From contig NZ_CP073013.1 of assembly GCF_020694005.1 (NCBI RefSeq), positions 2,242,578 to 2,306,577 of the forward strand: DNA of 64,000 bases, given 5' to 3'. The translations under genes were made by a program, and so were the position numbers. Below are positions 9,471 through 22,594 of the stretch, one piece after another. The notes under the pieces were generated by a model. It ran no database searches and was not told the DNA's origin. It was given only the letters and a program-made list of their open reading frames with translations. The first letter of the stretch is position 1. Each line of letters begins with the position of its first letter. The DNA is from Marinomonas profundi. Lineage in GTDB: Bacteria > Pseudomonadota > Gammaproteobacteria > Pseudomonadales > Marinomonadaceae.

Positions 9471-10826
9471 CTAACGAATGACTCGATTTGTTGCCTCTAC
9501 TTGGCAGTGAATCACACCATCTTCTACTCTTACCGAAATCAGGTCACCTTTTCCCACATTGTTAACAGAACGAATAACCTGCTGGTCTTTGGATGCAATC
9601 GCATAGCCTCTTGCTAACGTATTGAGTGGACTGACGAGGTTTAGCTTGTCGATAATACGAGCAAAGGCGGTTTGCTTGTTGGTTAGGGTGCTGTTTAATG
9701 CGCGGGCAAGTCGAGCGTCGATGTCTTTGAGTTTTTGCCTGTTCTGATCAATGTGCTGAGTTGGGCTGTTTTTTTCAAGTCTATGGGCTAAATTGGCGGT
9801 TTGGGTTTGTTGTTCCAGCATTTTGCGCTGCATACTGTGTTGTAAACGGCGCTTGAGCTGATCAAGCTGGTTCTGTTGTTGCTCGATGCGATCTTTTGGA
9901 TGACGAATCCGTTTCGTCATGAAGTCGAGCTGTTGTTGGCTTTGTTCGAGAATACGCGACATGCGTCGCACGAGTTGTTTCTCTTGTTGCTCGATTTGTC
10001 GAACCAATTGGTGACGGTCTGGGCTTAAAAGCTCCGCAGCAGCGGTGGGTGTGGCGGCACGAACGTCGGCGACAAAGTCGGCAATAGTAAAGTCTGTTTC
10101 ATGGCCGACCGCAGAAACAATCGGGGTTTTGGCGGCAAAAATAGCGCGTGCTAAGGTTTCGTCGTTAAAGCTCCATAAATCTTCCAGTGAACCACCACCA
10201 CGCCCTAGAATAATCGCATCAAAGTGTCCGCTGCCATCGGCTCGTTGTAGTTGTCTTAGGATGTTTTTGGCGGCGTCTTGGCCTTGTACTAAAGAGGGTA
10301 GAATGGTCAGTTCCGTTAATGGAAAACGTCGACGGAAGGCAATAATCATATCGCGAACTGCCGCACCAATAGGGGAGGTAATAATGGCAACCCGATCGGG
10401 CTTAGTTGGTAGTGGTTTTTTGTGTTCGGGTGCGAATAGGCTTTCGGCTTGTAAGGTGTTTTTTAGGCGTTCAAAGGCTTGTTGTAGTGCGCCTTCACCC
10501 GCGGATTCCATGCTCTCGACGCTGAGCTGACAGTCGCCTCTTGGACCATAAAAAGTGACGCGCGCGCGCAAGCGAACCATGTCGCCATCTTTTGGTTTGA
10601 AGCGGACGGCGGCGTTTTTGCCTTTGAACATGGCGCAGCGGATTTGTGCTTTGTCATCTTTAAGGGAAAAGTACCAATGTCCTGAGCCCGGTTTGGCGAG
10701 ATTAGAGATTTCTCCTTCCACCAAAATCCATGGCAAACTGGCTTCAAATAGTTGTTGTATCTGTCTATTTAGCTGGGATACGGTAAAAGCTGTTTCATGT
10801 GATGCAGAAGTTGTAAAATTTTTCAT
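9471..10826 (-). CDS. xseA: Exodeoxyribonuclease VII large subunit
   Basis: Catalytic large subunit of the bidirectional single-strand DNA exonuclease VII. An N-terminal OB-fold (FTVSQLNRQIQ through the GEISN and WYFSLKD segments) is followed by the nuclease domain with VGHETDFT and RAATPTAAAE, then a long coiled-coil that binds XseB. I chose the ATG at 10826 (451 aa) because the product then starts a few residues before the conserved FTVSQLN; a TTG at 10859 would add 11 unsupported residues. It is divergent from guaB with about 90 bases between them, the usual arrangement near guaBA. Confidence 0.95.
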   Translation of the reverse strand: MKNFTTSASHETAFTVSQLNRQIQQLFEASLPWILVEGEISNLAKPGSGHWYFSLKDDKAQIRCAMFKGKNAAVRFKPKDGDMVRLRARVTFYGPRGDCQLSVESMESAGEGALQQAFERLKNTLQAESLFAPEHKKPLPTKPDRVAIITSPIGAAVRDMIIAFRRRFPLTELTILPSLVQGQDAAKNILRQLQRADGSGHFDAIILGRGGGSLEDLWSFNDETLARAIFAAKTPIVSAVGHETDFTIADFVADVRAATPTAAAELLSPDRHQLVRQIEQQEKQLVRRMSRILEQSQQQLDFMTKRIRHPKDRIEQQQNQLDQLKRRLQHSMQRKMLEQQTQTANLAHRLEKNSPTQHIDQNRQKLKDIDARLARALNSTLTNKQTAFARIIDKLNLVSPLNTLARGYAIASKDQQVIRSVNNVGKGDLISVRVEDGVIHCQVEATNRVIR

Positions 10827-10919
10827 CAATCTCTCGTGGTTTTGATTTACCGAATGCAACTATTGGAGTAGAATTACTTGCCATCTTAACACCCTTGTTG
10901 GCATTGGAAACTCCCCATT

Positions 10920-12386
10920 ATGTTACGAATCGTGCAAGAAGCTTTAACGTTTGACGACGTGTTGCTTATCCCCGGCTATTCCGAAGTTCTTCCTAAGGAT
11001 GTTAGCCTCAAAACGAAAATCACTAAAGACATCGAATTAAATATTCCGCTTACGTCTTCAGCGATGGATACCGTTACTGAATATCGCATGGCGATTGCTT
11101 TGGCTCAAGAAGGTGGCATAGGCATTGTGCACAAAAACTTGACCATTGAAGAGCAAGCTCGTGAAGTGCGTCGCGTGAAAAAGTTCGAAAGCGGCATTGT
11201 TCGTGATCTGGTCACCATTCATCCTGAAGCCAGTGTTAAAGAGCTAATGGAACTGACGGCGGCGAACAACATTTCAAGTGTACCGGTTGTTCAAGGCAGT
11301 GATTTGGTTGGTATTGTCACCAGCCGTGATGTGCGCTTTGTCAAAGATTACGATAAGAAAGTCTCTGACATCATGACGCCAAAAGACCGTCTTGTGACGG
11401 CGCTTGAAGGGGCGTCTTCTGGCTCTATCCGCAAATTGCTGCATGAAAATCGCATTGAGAAAGTGTTGATTGTGAATGAGCAGTTTGAGTTGCGTGGCAT
11501 GGTTACTGTAACCGATTTTAATAAAGCCACCACCTACCCTCATGCCTGTAAAGACGATCAAGGTCGTTTACGTGTTGGTGCCGCTGTTGGTACGGGTGCG
11601 GATACAGCCGATCGCGTGAAAGCTTTGTCTGACGCTGGTGTTGATATCATTGTCGTTGATACCGCGCATGGTCATTCTAAAGGCGTTATCGATCGCGTGC
11701 GTTGGGTGAAAGAAAACTTCCCTCATATTCAAGTGATTGGTGGCAATATCGCGACAGCTGAAGCGGCGATCGCCCTTGCTGATGCGGGCGCTGATGGTGT
11801 GAAAGTCGGTATCGGCCCAGGTTCTATCTGTACCACGCGTATTGTTGCTGGTGTGGGTGTTCCACAAATCAGTGCGGTGGCAAATGTTGCTGAAGTCATG
11901 AATGCTCGTGGTATTCCCGTTATCGCCGATGGCGGTGTGCGTTTTTCTGGCGATATCAGTAAAGCGATTGCCGCGGGTGCGAGCGTTATCATGGTGGGTG
12001 GTTTGCTTGCCGGTACGGATGAAGCGCCGGGTGAAGTGGTGCTTTTCCAAGGTCGCTCATTCAAGGCTTACCGTGGTATGGGGTCGCTAGGTGCGATGTC
12101 TCAATCTCAGGGTTCAAGCGATCGCTACTTCCAAGATTCAAGCAGCGTTGAAAAATTGGTTCCAGAAGGTATTGAAGGCCGTGTGCCATCAAAAGGCCCA
12201 ATGGCCGCTGTTATTCACCAGTTGATGGGGGGGGTGCGTTCTTCTATGGGCTACACTGGATCACCTGATATTGAAACGATGCGTACTAAGACTCAGTTTT
12301 CTCAGATTACGGGTGCTGGTATGCGTGAAAGTCACGTTCATGATGTGACGATTACAAAAGAAGCGCCAAATTATCACGTGGGCTAA
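10920..12386 (+). CDS. guaB: IMP dehydrogenase
   Basis: Oxidises IMP to XMP with NAD+, the committed step to GMP. At 488 residues it has the normal bacterial length. A (beta/alpha)8 barrel is interrupted by two CBS domains at about 93-205. The catalytic cysteine lies in the loop GPGSICTTR (about residue 305), and the IMP-binding [11 protein letters not shown] and the flap region after SMGSL-type residues follow. guaA lies downstream, but a strong hairpin terminator separates the two genes, so guaA expression may rely on read-through or a second promoter. Confidence 0.97.
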   Translation: MLRIVQEALTFDDVLLIPGYSEVLPKDVSLKTKITKDIELNIPLTSSAMDTVTEYRMAIALAQEGGIGIVHKNLTIEEQAREVRRVKKFESGIVRDLVTIHPEASVKELMELTAANNISSVPVVQGSDLVGIVTSRDVRFVKDYDKKVSDIMTPKDRLVTALEGASSGSIRKLLHENRIEKVLIVNEQFELRGMVTVTDFNKATTYPHACKDDQGRLRVGAAVGTGADTADRVKALSDAGVDIIVVDTAHGHSKGVIDRVRWVKENFPHIQVIGGNIATAEAAIALADAGADGVKVGIGPGSICTTRIVAGVGVPQISAVANVAEVMNARGIPVIADGGVRFSGDISKAIAAGASVIMVGGLLAGTDEAPGEVVLFQGRSFKAYRGMGSLGAMSQSQGSSDRYFQDSSSVEKLVPEGIEGRVPSKGPMAAVIHQLMGGVRSSMGYTGSPDIETMRTKTQFSQITGAGMRESHVHDVTITKEAPNYHVG

Positions 12387-12408
12387 TTGCCCGGTAATTT
12401 GACACTGA

Positions 12409-12440
12409 GATGGGGCGTACAACACGCCCCATCTTTATTT
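12409..12440 (+). terminator. Terminator between guaB and guaA
   Basis: A perfect 10-bp stem, GATGGGGCGT (12409-12418) with ACGCCCCATC (12424-12433), has a 5-base loop and is followed by TTTATTTATT. This suggests partial or complete termination inside the guaBA unit. Confidence 0.8.
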
Positions 12441-12514
12441 ATTGCTCTTACTATTTATTGATTACTTCTACGAAAAGAGTTGCCTCTTAAGTAGAGTGAA
12501 AGGAATGGCTAATA

Positions 12515-14092
12515 ATGTCGCAAGATATCCACGCTCATAAAATTCTTATTCTTGATTTTGGTTCTCAGTACACTCAGCTGATTGCGCGTCGTGTTCGTGA
12601 AATTGGTGTTTACTGTGAAGTTCGTGCTTTTGATATGGAAAATCAAGAGGTTATCGACTTCGATCCAAAAGGTATCATCCTTGCTGGTGGCCCTGAATCC
12701 GTTCCTGAGCCAGGTTCTCCACGAGCTCCGGAAGCCGTATTTACATTGGGTGTGCCGGTCTTTGGTATTTGTTACGGCATGCAAACCATGGCAGAGCAGT
12801 TGGGCGGTAAAGTTCAAGGCTCTGACATTCGTGAGTTTGGTTACGCGCAAATCCGTAAACATGAAGGTCCAGCATTATTTGACGGTATTCAAGATCATAT
12901 CGCCAACAACGGCGTTGCTTTGCTTGATGTGTGGATGAGTCATGGTGATAAAGTTATCGCTATGCCAGAAGACTTTACTTTGATGGCATCGACTGACAGC
13001 TGCCCAATTGCCGCCATGGCAAACGAAACGAAGAAATTTTACGGTGTGCAATTTCACCCCGAAGTAACGCATACGTTACAAGGCGGCCGGATTCTGTCTC
13101 GCTTCATTGTCGATATTTGCGGCTGTGACACTTTATGGACGCCTGCCAACATTGCGCAAGACGCTATCGAGCGTATGCAAGAACAAGTTGGTGATCGTAA
13201 AGTATTGTTAGCCTTGTCTGGTGGTGTGGATTCGTCTGTCGTTGCTGCTTTGCTTCATAAAGCGATTGGCGATCAATTGACTTGTGTGTTTGTGGATAAC
13301 GGTTTGCTTCGTTTAAACGAAGGTGATCAGGTTATGAAAATGTTCGCTGACAACATGGGTGTGAAAGTTATCCGTGTTGATGCGGAGGACTTGTTCCTTG
13401 GTAAGTTAGCTGGCGAAAACGATCCTGAGAAAAAACGTAAGATCATTGGTAATACTTTTATCGAGATCTTCGATGAAGAGTCTTCTAAATTAGATGGCAT
13501 TGATTTCCTTGCTCAGGGCACGATTTACCCTGACGTAATCGAATCTGCGGCTTCAAAAACTGGCAAGGCTCATGTTATCAAGTCTCATCACAATGTTGGT
13601 GGTCTACCTGATGATATGAAAATGGAGTTGGTTGAGCCACTTCGTGAATTGTTTAAAGACGAAGTGCGTAAGTTGGGTCTAGAGCTAGGTCTTCCTTATG
13701 ACATGGTTTATCGTCACCCGTTCCCAGGTCCGGGTTTGGGTGTGCGTATCTTGGGTGAAGTGAAAAAAGAATACGCTGACATCCTTCGTCGTGCGGACGC
13801 TATCTTTATCGAAGAATTGCGTCGCTCTGGTTGGTACGACAAAACAAGCCAAGCCTTTGCTGTATTTCTTCCAGTTAAATCGGTCGGTGTTGTAGGTGAT
13901 GGTCGTCGTTACGAATACGTGGTGGCACTTCGTGCCGTTGAAACCATCGACTTCATGACCGCTCGTTGGGCTCATCTTCCTTACGAATTATTGGAAACGG
14001 TTTCTGGTCGCATCATTAACGAAATCGAACATATTTCTCGCGTGACTTACGATGTATCTTCTAAGCCACCGGCGACGATAGAGTGGGAATGA
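12515..14092 (+). CDS. guaA: GMP synthase (glutamine-hydrolysing)
   Basis: Converts XMP to GMP using ATP and glutamine. The N-terminal class I glutamine amidotransferase domain has the nucleophile in FGICYGMQ (Cys at about 87) and the His/Glu pair in QFHPEV. The ATP pyrophosphatase domain has the P-loop SGGVDSS at about 235-241, and the C-terminal dimerisation domain contains the [12 protein letters not shown] segment and ends in PPATIEWE, the expected terminus. Length (525) is typical. A terminator follows. Confidence 0.98.
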   Translation: MSQDIHAHKILILDFGSQYTQLIARRVREIGVYCEVRAFDMENQEVIDFDPKGIILAGGPESVPEPGSPRAPEAVFTLGVPVFGICYGMQTMAEQLGGKVQGSDIREFGYAQIRKHEGPALFDGIQDHIANNGVALLDVWMSHGDKVIAMPEDFTLMASTDSCPIAAMANETKKFYGVQFHPEVTHTLQGGRILSRFIVDICGCDTLWTPANIAQDAIERMQEQVGDRKVLLALSGGVDSSVVAALLHKAIGDQLTCVFVDNGLLRLNEGDQVMKMFADNMGVKVIRVDAEDLFLGKLAGENDPEKKRKIIGNTFIEIFDEESSKLDGIDFLAQGTIYPDVIESAASKTGKAHVIKSHHNVGGLPDDMKMELVEPLRELFKDEVRKLGLELGLPYDMVYRHPFPGPGLGVRILGEVKKEYADILRRADAIFIEELRRSGWYDKTSQAFAVFLPVKSVGVVGDGRRYEYVVALRAVETIDFMTARWAHLPYELLETVSGRIINEIEHISRVTYDVSSKPPATIEWE

Positions 14093-14116
14093 TTATCTCT
14101 CATTAATCGTCTAATA

Positions 14117-14154
14117 AAACGGCTCTCTTTATCGTAAAGAGGGCCGTTTTTGTT
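14117..14154 (+). terminator. Terminator of guaA
   Basis: A long near-perfect stem, AAACGGC..CTCTTTA with TAAAGAG..GCCGTTT, has a 3-base loop and is followed by a T-rich stretch. Confidence 0.88.
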
Positions 14155-14189
14155 TGTGTTGAATTCCGAAAAAATTTTGGAGCATGGTT

Positions 14190-14900
14190 ATGAGATTTCC
14201 AACGCCCTTAATAGAAGGGAAATTGATTAAACGCTATAAGCGCTTTTTGTCGGATATCGAATTGCCGAATGGCGAGGTCGTGGTGGCGCATTGTCCGAAT
14301 ACGGGATCAATGAAGCGATGCCAGCAGGATGGTGCTCGAGTATGGCTGTCTAAAAGTGATAATCCAAAACGTAAGCTGGCTTATACGTGGGAGCTGGTGG
14401 AAGTCGATGACAAATATTTGGCCTGCATCAATACGGGTTACCCTAATAAGTTGGTTGGCGAAGCGATTGCCAATGGTGTTGTGACAGAGCTTGTTGGGTA
14501 TGCAGAACAGAAAGCAGAAGTGAAGTATGGTGAAAAAAGTCGTATCGATTGGTTGTTGACTGGTGATGATGGTCGCAAGTGTTATGTAGAAGTCAAAAAC
14601 GTCACCTTGTTAGAAGAGGGTGGTTTGGGGTATTTTCCTGATGCGGTGACGGATCGTGGGCGTAAACATCTATATGAATTGGCTAAAATGGTGGAAGAGG
14701 GTCATCGTGCGGTGATGTTTTTTTGTGTGAGTCATACTGGAATTGATTCCGTCACGCCTGCTGCGCATATCGATAAAAAATACGCGCAAACTTTTAAAGA
14801 GGTAGTTGCAAAAGGTGTTGAGGTTATTGCGTATCGAGTGGCAATTGACCTATTGGAAATGAAAATAGTGCACCCTGTGTCAGTTTTTATGCCTGAATGA
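14190..14900 (+). CDS. sfsA: Sugar fermentation stimulation protein homologue SfsA
   Basis: SfsA family protein, described in E. coli as a nucleic-acid-binding factor affecting maltose genes; structurally it has an OB-fold and a nuclease-like domain with conserved acidic and lysine residues, seen here as the RIDWLL and [10 protein letters not shown] segments. The start at 14190 (236 aa) is preferred over the ATG at 14184, because GGAG at 14179-14182 lies 7 bases before 14190 but only 1 base before 14184. The cellular role in this organism is uncertain. Confidence 0.93.
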   Translation: MRFPTPLIEGKLIKRYKRFLSDIELPNGEVVVAHCPNTGSMKRCQQDGARVWLSKSDNPKRKLAYTWELVEVDDKYLACINTGYPNKLVGEAIANGVVTELVGYAEQKAEVKYGEKSRIDWLLTGDDGRKCYVEVKNVTLLEEGGLGYFPDAVTDRGRKHLYELAKMVEEGHRAVMFFCVSHTGIDSVTPAAHIDKKYAQTFKEVVAKGVEVIAYRVAIDLLEMKIVHPVSVFMPE

Positions 14901-15024
14901 CAAGTTTAGCGGTATCTGGCATTATTAATTTTGGCTGCTTTATAACCATAAAGAGTGTTTTTGGCGGTTTTGTGGACAATTTGGTTTTTATTTAAAATAA
15001 ATTAGCAGAAAGTGTCAAAAAGGG

Positions 15025-15052
15025 TTGCACAAAATCTGTAGATCCTTAATAT
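15025..15052 (+). promoter_or_regulatory. rRNA operon promoter (P1-like)
   Basis: A -35 box TTGCAC at 15025-15030 and a -10 box TAATAT at 15047-15052 are separated by 16 bases. The A/T-rich upstream stretch resembles an UP element and the G/C-rich bases after the -10 box resemble a stringent-control discriminator. Transcription would start near 15059, about 305 bases before 16S. Confidence 0.75.
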
Positions 15053-15144
15053 ACGCCCTCGCTGACACGGACAAGGCTTCAGAGCAACGAAGACCAAGTT
15101 CAACTTAATCAGATTAAGATCTGGTAAAGAATTCAAGTCAGCCC

Positions 15145-15155
15145 GCTCTTTAAAA
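15145..15155 (+). promoter_or_regulatory. boxA-like antitermination site in rRNA leader
   Basis: GCTCTTTAAAA closely resembles the NusB/NusE-binding boxA (TGCTCTTTAACA). A better copy lies in the 16S-23S spacer at 17050-17061. Confidence 0.6.
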
Positions 15156-15156
15156 T

Positions 15157-15178
15157 AGATAATCAGATAATTTGTGTG
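15157..15178 (+). other. Left arm of the 16S rRNA processing stem
   Basis: Bases 15162-15178 are perfectly complementary over 17 bases to 16927-16943 downstream of 16S. Long flanking helices of this kind are RNase III substrates in rRNA maturation. Confidence 0.8.
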
Positions 15179-15363
15179 GGCGCTCGCTGGAGGCTTCAGA
15201 AGATCATCGCAGACCGGTTTTACCGAGATGTAGTTGATCAAAAAAATTGAAGTCTTACGAGTGTTTATACAGTAATTCGCTTTATGTTGGCTTGTTGTTT
15301 TTCGAAGCAGTGAGTCGATTAAGTTATAGTTAGTGTAATAGATTTGAGTAAGCAAGCTTTTTT

Positions 15364-16900
<1,537 letters not shown>

Positions 16901-16926
16901 AACGATAGAAGGCTCTGGTGAGCGTT

Positions 16927-16943
16927 CACACAAATTATCTGAT
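16927..16943 (+). other. Right arm of the 16S rRNA processing stem
   Basis: Exact 17-base complement of 15162-15178, with partial pairing continuing on both sides. Confidence 0.8.
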
Positions 16944-17049
16944 ACCTATCTTAAAAGCATTAGCACAAAGTATTAAGCAAGACGCTAAGCATCAAACACG
17001 ACTGTGATTGATGATTTTTAGTCTCTGACTTAGTGCTTTGCACTAAACT

Positions 17050-17061
17050 TGCTCTTTAACA
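17050..17061 (+). promoter_or_regulatory. boxA antitermination site in rRNA spacer
   Basis: TGCTCTTTAACA is identical to the enterobacterial boxA core and lies about 210 bases before 23S, a usual location. Confidence 0.8.
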
Positions 17062-17274
17062 ATTCGAATTTTGAAATAACGATAAATCAAGTGTTAAACC
17101 GGTGGAAGTTCACTTGCTCTTATTCTTTAAGGATAACAGCTTAGTGACTTCTATTATCGTAAATCCAGAGAGACACAAAAGCTCTTTGGTATGTGATCTG
17201 ATGGTTGTTTCTACTTTTTATACTGAGTCATTTATGGCTTTTTATTGAATCGTAAAAACTACTTTGGGTTATAT

Positions 17275-20164
<2,890 letters not shown>

Positions 20165-20173
<9 letters not shown>

Positions 20174-20185
20174 ATAACACCAAAG
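20165..20185 (+). other. Right arm of the 23S rRNA processing stem
   Basis: Complementary to 17262-17281 (CTTTGGGTTATATGGTCAAG) with a one-base bulge, so the 23S ends are brought together in a long RNase III-type helix. Confidence 0.75.
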
Positions 20186-20397
20186 TGGTTTTGGATGAAG
20201 AGAGTGAAAGCTCAAGATCATCAAAGAAACAAAGACACATAGAATTACGATGAAAACAACATCGGTTTGATACTTGGTTATCACTATTTCAAAATGAATT
20301 GTTAAAGATCCAAGCACGTATTCGCGTGTTTTGAGACAAGCTAACGATAAAAAGTCAGCGCACAACACAGTGCACCTCAGAACAAACGCAACAGAAT

Positions 20398-20516
20398 TGC
20401 TTGACGATCATAGAGGCGTTGAACCACCTGATCCCATCCCGAACTCAGAAGTGAAAAGCGCCATCGCCGATGGTAGTGTGGGAGATCCCATGTGAGAGTA
20501 GGTCGTCGTCAAGCTT
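20398..20516 (+). rRNA. rrf: 5S ribosomal RNA
   Basis: About 119 nt. Contains the conserved CCCGAACTCAGAAGTGAAA and CGCCGATGGTAGTGTGGG segments. The terminal helix pairs TGCTTGACGA at the 5' end with the GTCGTCAAGC region at the 3' end. It lies 224 bases after 23S. Confidence 0.95.
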
Positions 20517-20526
20517 TAATTTAGAA

Positions 20527-20559
20527 AGCCCTGATAGCTCAGCTGTCAGGGCTTTTTTT
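20527..20559 (+). terminator. Terminator of the rRNA operon
   Basis: A 12-bp stem, AGCCCTGATAGC (20527-20538) with GCTGTCAGGGCT (20542-20553), one G-T pair, a 3-base loop and a run of T. Confidence 0.92.
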
Positions 20560-20587
20560 CGTCTGTAGAAAAATCAGAAACACACTT

Positions 20588-20890
20588 GTCTTGGTATTTG
20601 ATTTGCTTGCGCCTGTTTCGCGGGCTCAACGCGTCAGCGCGAATCCAACACCAAGACGAGCTTTTGCGCTTTTGTAGGCCTGATGAGGGAGGCACGACCG
20701 TTATCAGGCGTTAGCCTATAGTAGGTTGATTATATTGGTTTTTTGTAGGTCGTGGCTTTAGCCCGACAAGGCGTAATTTGTCGAGGTGAGTTTTTGTCGG
20801 CATGCTATTTTTTCAGGGTAAATCGCGACCTACAAGATCGACAGAAGCCGTTTAGCGACAATCTCGAAGGCGGAAATCCAACACCAAGAC
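20588..20890. repeat. REP-like composite intergenic element downstream of rRNA operon
   Basis: About 300 bases of nested repeats. The outer ends are imperfect inverted copies: bases from 20588 (GTCTTGGTATTTG) pair with the end at 20876-20890 (ATCCAACACCAAGAC), and a direct copy of the right end occurs at 20642-20657. Inside, GCCTGAT..ATCAGGC around 20678-20709 is one dyad, and TTGTAGGTCG (20743-20752) is inverted at 20826-20835. The TTGTAGGTCG..GGCTTTAGCCCGAC pattern resembles the GTAGG-type REP sequences of gammaproteobacteria. No transposase gene is in the window. Confidence 0.65.
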
Positions 20891-20896
20891 CACGGT

Positions 20897-21285
20897 AAAA
20901 GCTTGCACCTGATTAAGGCAACAGTGAGAGATATACAAAGTGAACGTGCTTGAAAGGTTTTTCGCTGCATCCCTGCAGCCGCGGAATCATCCTAAAAAGT
21001 GACAGAGCCTCCGTCCTGGAGGCGTAGGCAAATCCGTTGCCCTCTGTCTGTTTATTACCCTATTCCTGTTTTGCTCTTGATACAAGCATTCATTGTCATT
21101 TTATTTTACTAGACCAATGATGGTAGGTTTTTTGATTGAGCCGAATTGGATCAAATAGGATGGTATTAACTTTTATACAAGTATTAGTTGTTACTCTGCC
21201 AAACAAAATGCGATGATTTTAACTGCTTGATAGCAGGTCATGCTATACGAAGAATGGGCAGATAAAAATCTTTGTTTTGGAGTGT
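20897..21285. repeat. Tandem repeat unit A (389 bp)
   Basis: First of about 3.5 tandem units, each opening with AAAAGCTTGC. It carries a perfect hairpin GCTGCA-TCCC-TGCAGC at 20964-20979 and a compact segment at 21001-21048 that folds as a three-way junction: GACAGA/TCTGTC closing helix, hairpin GCCTCC-GTCCT-GGAGGC, and hairpin GGCAA-ATCCG-TTGCC. A long A/T-rich tail follows. Unit A is nearly identical to unit C. Confidence 0.85.
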
Positions 21286-21691
21286 AAAAGCTTGCCGTTG
21301 TAATAGATGTGAAAGTAAGAAGGGGGTGCTTGAAAAGTTTTCGCTGCATCCCTGCAGCCACGGAATCATCCTAAAAAGTGACAGAGCCTCCGTCCTGGAG
21401 GCGTAGGCAAATCTGTTTGCCCTCTGTCTGTTTATTACCCTATTCCTGTTTTGCTCTTGATACAAGCATTCATTGTTATTTTATTTTACTAGACCAATGA
21501 TGGTAGGTTTTTTGATTAAGCTTGTATGAGTCGAATGGGATCAAATAGGGTGGCACTAATTCTTATACAAGTATTAGTTGTTATTTTGTCAAGTCAAATG
21601 CGATGATTTTACTTGATGACAAGTTTTATTATGCGAGGAGTAGGTAGATCAAAAATATGTATCGTCTTTGAAGGGCTTTATTTTAGGCGCT
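21286..21691. repeat. Tandem repeat unit B (406 bp)
   Basis: Second unit. The hairpin is at 21343-21358 and the three-way junction at 21380-21428. The last hairpin of the junction gains one base pair (GGCAAA-TCTG-TTTGCC). Its first 50 bases match unit D more than A or C, and its tail diverges from A after about 21520. Confidence 0.85.
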
Positions 21692-22078
21692 AAAAGCTTG
21701 CCTGATTAAGGCAACAGTGAGAGATATACAAAGTGAACGTGCTTGAAAGGTTTTTCGCTGCATCCCTGCAGCCGCGGAATCATCCTGAAAAGTGACAGAG
21801 CCTCCGTCCTGGAGGCGTAGGCAAATCCGTTGCCCTCTGTCTGTTTATTACCCTATTCCTGTTTTGCTTTTGATACAAGCATTCATTGTCATTTTATTTT
21901 ACTAGATCAATGATGGAGGTTTTTTGATTGAGCCGAATTGGATCAAATAGGATGGTATTAACTTTTATACAAGTATTAGTTGTAGTTTCACTAAACTAAA
22001 TAGGATGGCAGTTAACTGTTTGATAGCAGGTCATGCTATACGAAGAATGGACAGATAAAAATCTTTGTTTTGGAGTGT
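21692..22078. repeat. Tandem repeat unit C (387 bp)
   Basis: Third unit, almost the same as unit A throughout apart from a diverged stretch near 21985-22015. Hairpin at 21757-21772 and three-way junction at 21794-21841. Confidence 0.85.
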
Positions 22079-22297
22079 AAAAGCTTGCCGTTGTAGTAGA
22101 TGTGAAAGTAAGAAGGGGAACTTTGAAAGGTTTTTCGCTGCATCCCTGCAGCCACGGAATCATCCTAAAAAGTGACAGAGCCTCCGTCCTGGAGGCGTAG
22201 GCAAATCCGTTTGCCCTCTGTCTGTTTATTACCCTATTCCTGTTTTGCTCTTGATACAAGTATTCATTGTCATTTTATTTTACTAGACCGATGGTAA
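22079..22297. repeat. Tandem repeat unit D (truncated, about 219 bp)
   Basis: Fourth, incomplete unit. It follows unit B in its first 50 bases, then contains the hairpin at 22137-22152 and the junction at 22174-22222, and loses similarity just after ACTAGACC near 22290. Confidence 0.8.
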
Positions 22298-22558
22298 ATG
22301 CCTGTCTACTAGGTTTGTATAAGGCGAGTGAAGCCACTACGTTGGTTTAACTGTGTCACTCTAATGTAGAATGCCTGACGTTCTTTGAGCTGTTTGTAGG
22401 TATATTGTAAAAGGTGTCCGGGTTTGGTTGGAGGCGCAAGATCTCTACTTTGACTTTTCAAGGGTGCTCTTTTTTCTTAATAAGTTCATTTAATTCAAGG
22501 GGATAGGGTTTTTCTTGCTTCTTTTAATCAATATAATTAAAAAATGTTCAAAACTTGA
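22298..22558. other. Unassigned A/T-rich intergenic sequence
   Basis: About 260 bases between the repeat array and the cold-shock promoter. I see no convincing gene, tRNA or terminator here. Confidence 0.5.
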
Positions 22559-22588
22559 TTGACCTGATAGCCGAAAGAGGTCTACAAT
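22559..22588 (+). promoter_or_regulatory. Promoter of cold-shock gene
   Basis: TTGACC at 22559-22564 and TACAAT at 22583-22588 are separated by 18 bases. The start would fall near 22595, giving a leader of roughly 158 nt before the ATG at 22754. Confidence 0.65.
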
Positions 22589-22594
22589 CAAGTT

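Larger units (their letters stand above)
14901..15363 (+). other. rRNA operon promoter and leader region
   Basis: 463 bases between sfsA and 16S rRNA with no supported protein gene. It holds an A/T-rich upstream segment (about 14981-15005), a strong sigma-70 promoter (15025-15052), a boxA-like antitermination site (15145-15155) and the left arm of the 16S processing stem (15157-15178). Confidence 0.8.
16901..17274 (+). other. 16S-23S internal spacer without tRNA genes
   Basis: 374 bases that contain no tRNA cloverleaf: no GTTCGAATC-type T-arm and no Ile or Ala acceptor ends. It holds the right arm of the 16S processing stem (16927-16943), a boxA site at 17050-17061 and the left arm of the 23S stem (17262-17281). 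Confidence 0.8.

Noticed and set aside
10045..10530. 161-residue frame antisense to xseA
   Set aside because: Shadow of the real coding strand; Ser/Arg-rich composition typical of antisense frames.
20678..20709. tRNA or attachment site after the rRNA operon
   Set aside because: The GCCTGAT..ATCAGGC dyad looks like a REP palindrome; there is no cloverleaf or integrase.
21238..22259. Minus-strand proteins of 75 and 87 residues starting MYQEQNRNRV in repeat units B and D
   Set aside because: The frame is broken by a one-base indel in units A and C, and the two open copies diverge completely after about 42 residues; conserved structure explains the similarity better.
20897..22297. CRISPR array
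   Set aside because: Units are ~390 bp with internal conservation throughout, only four copies, no short repeat/spacer alternation and no cas genes nearby.
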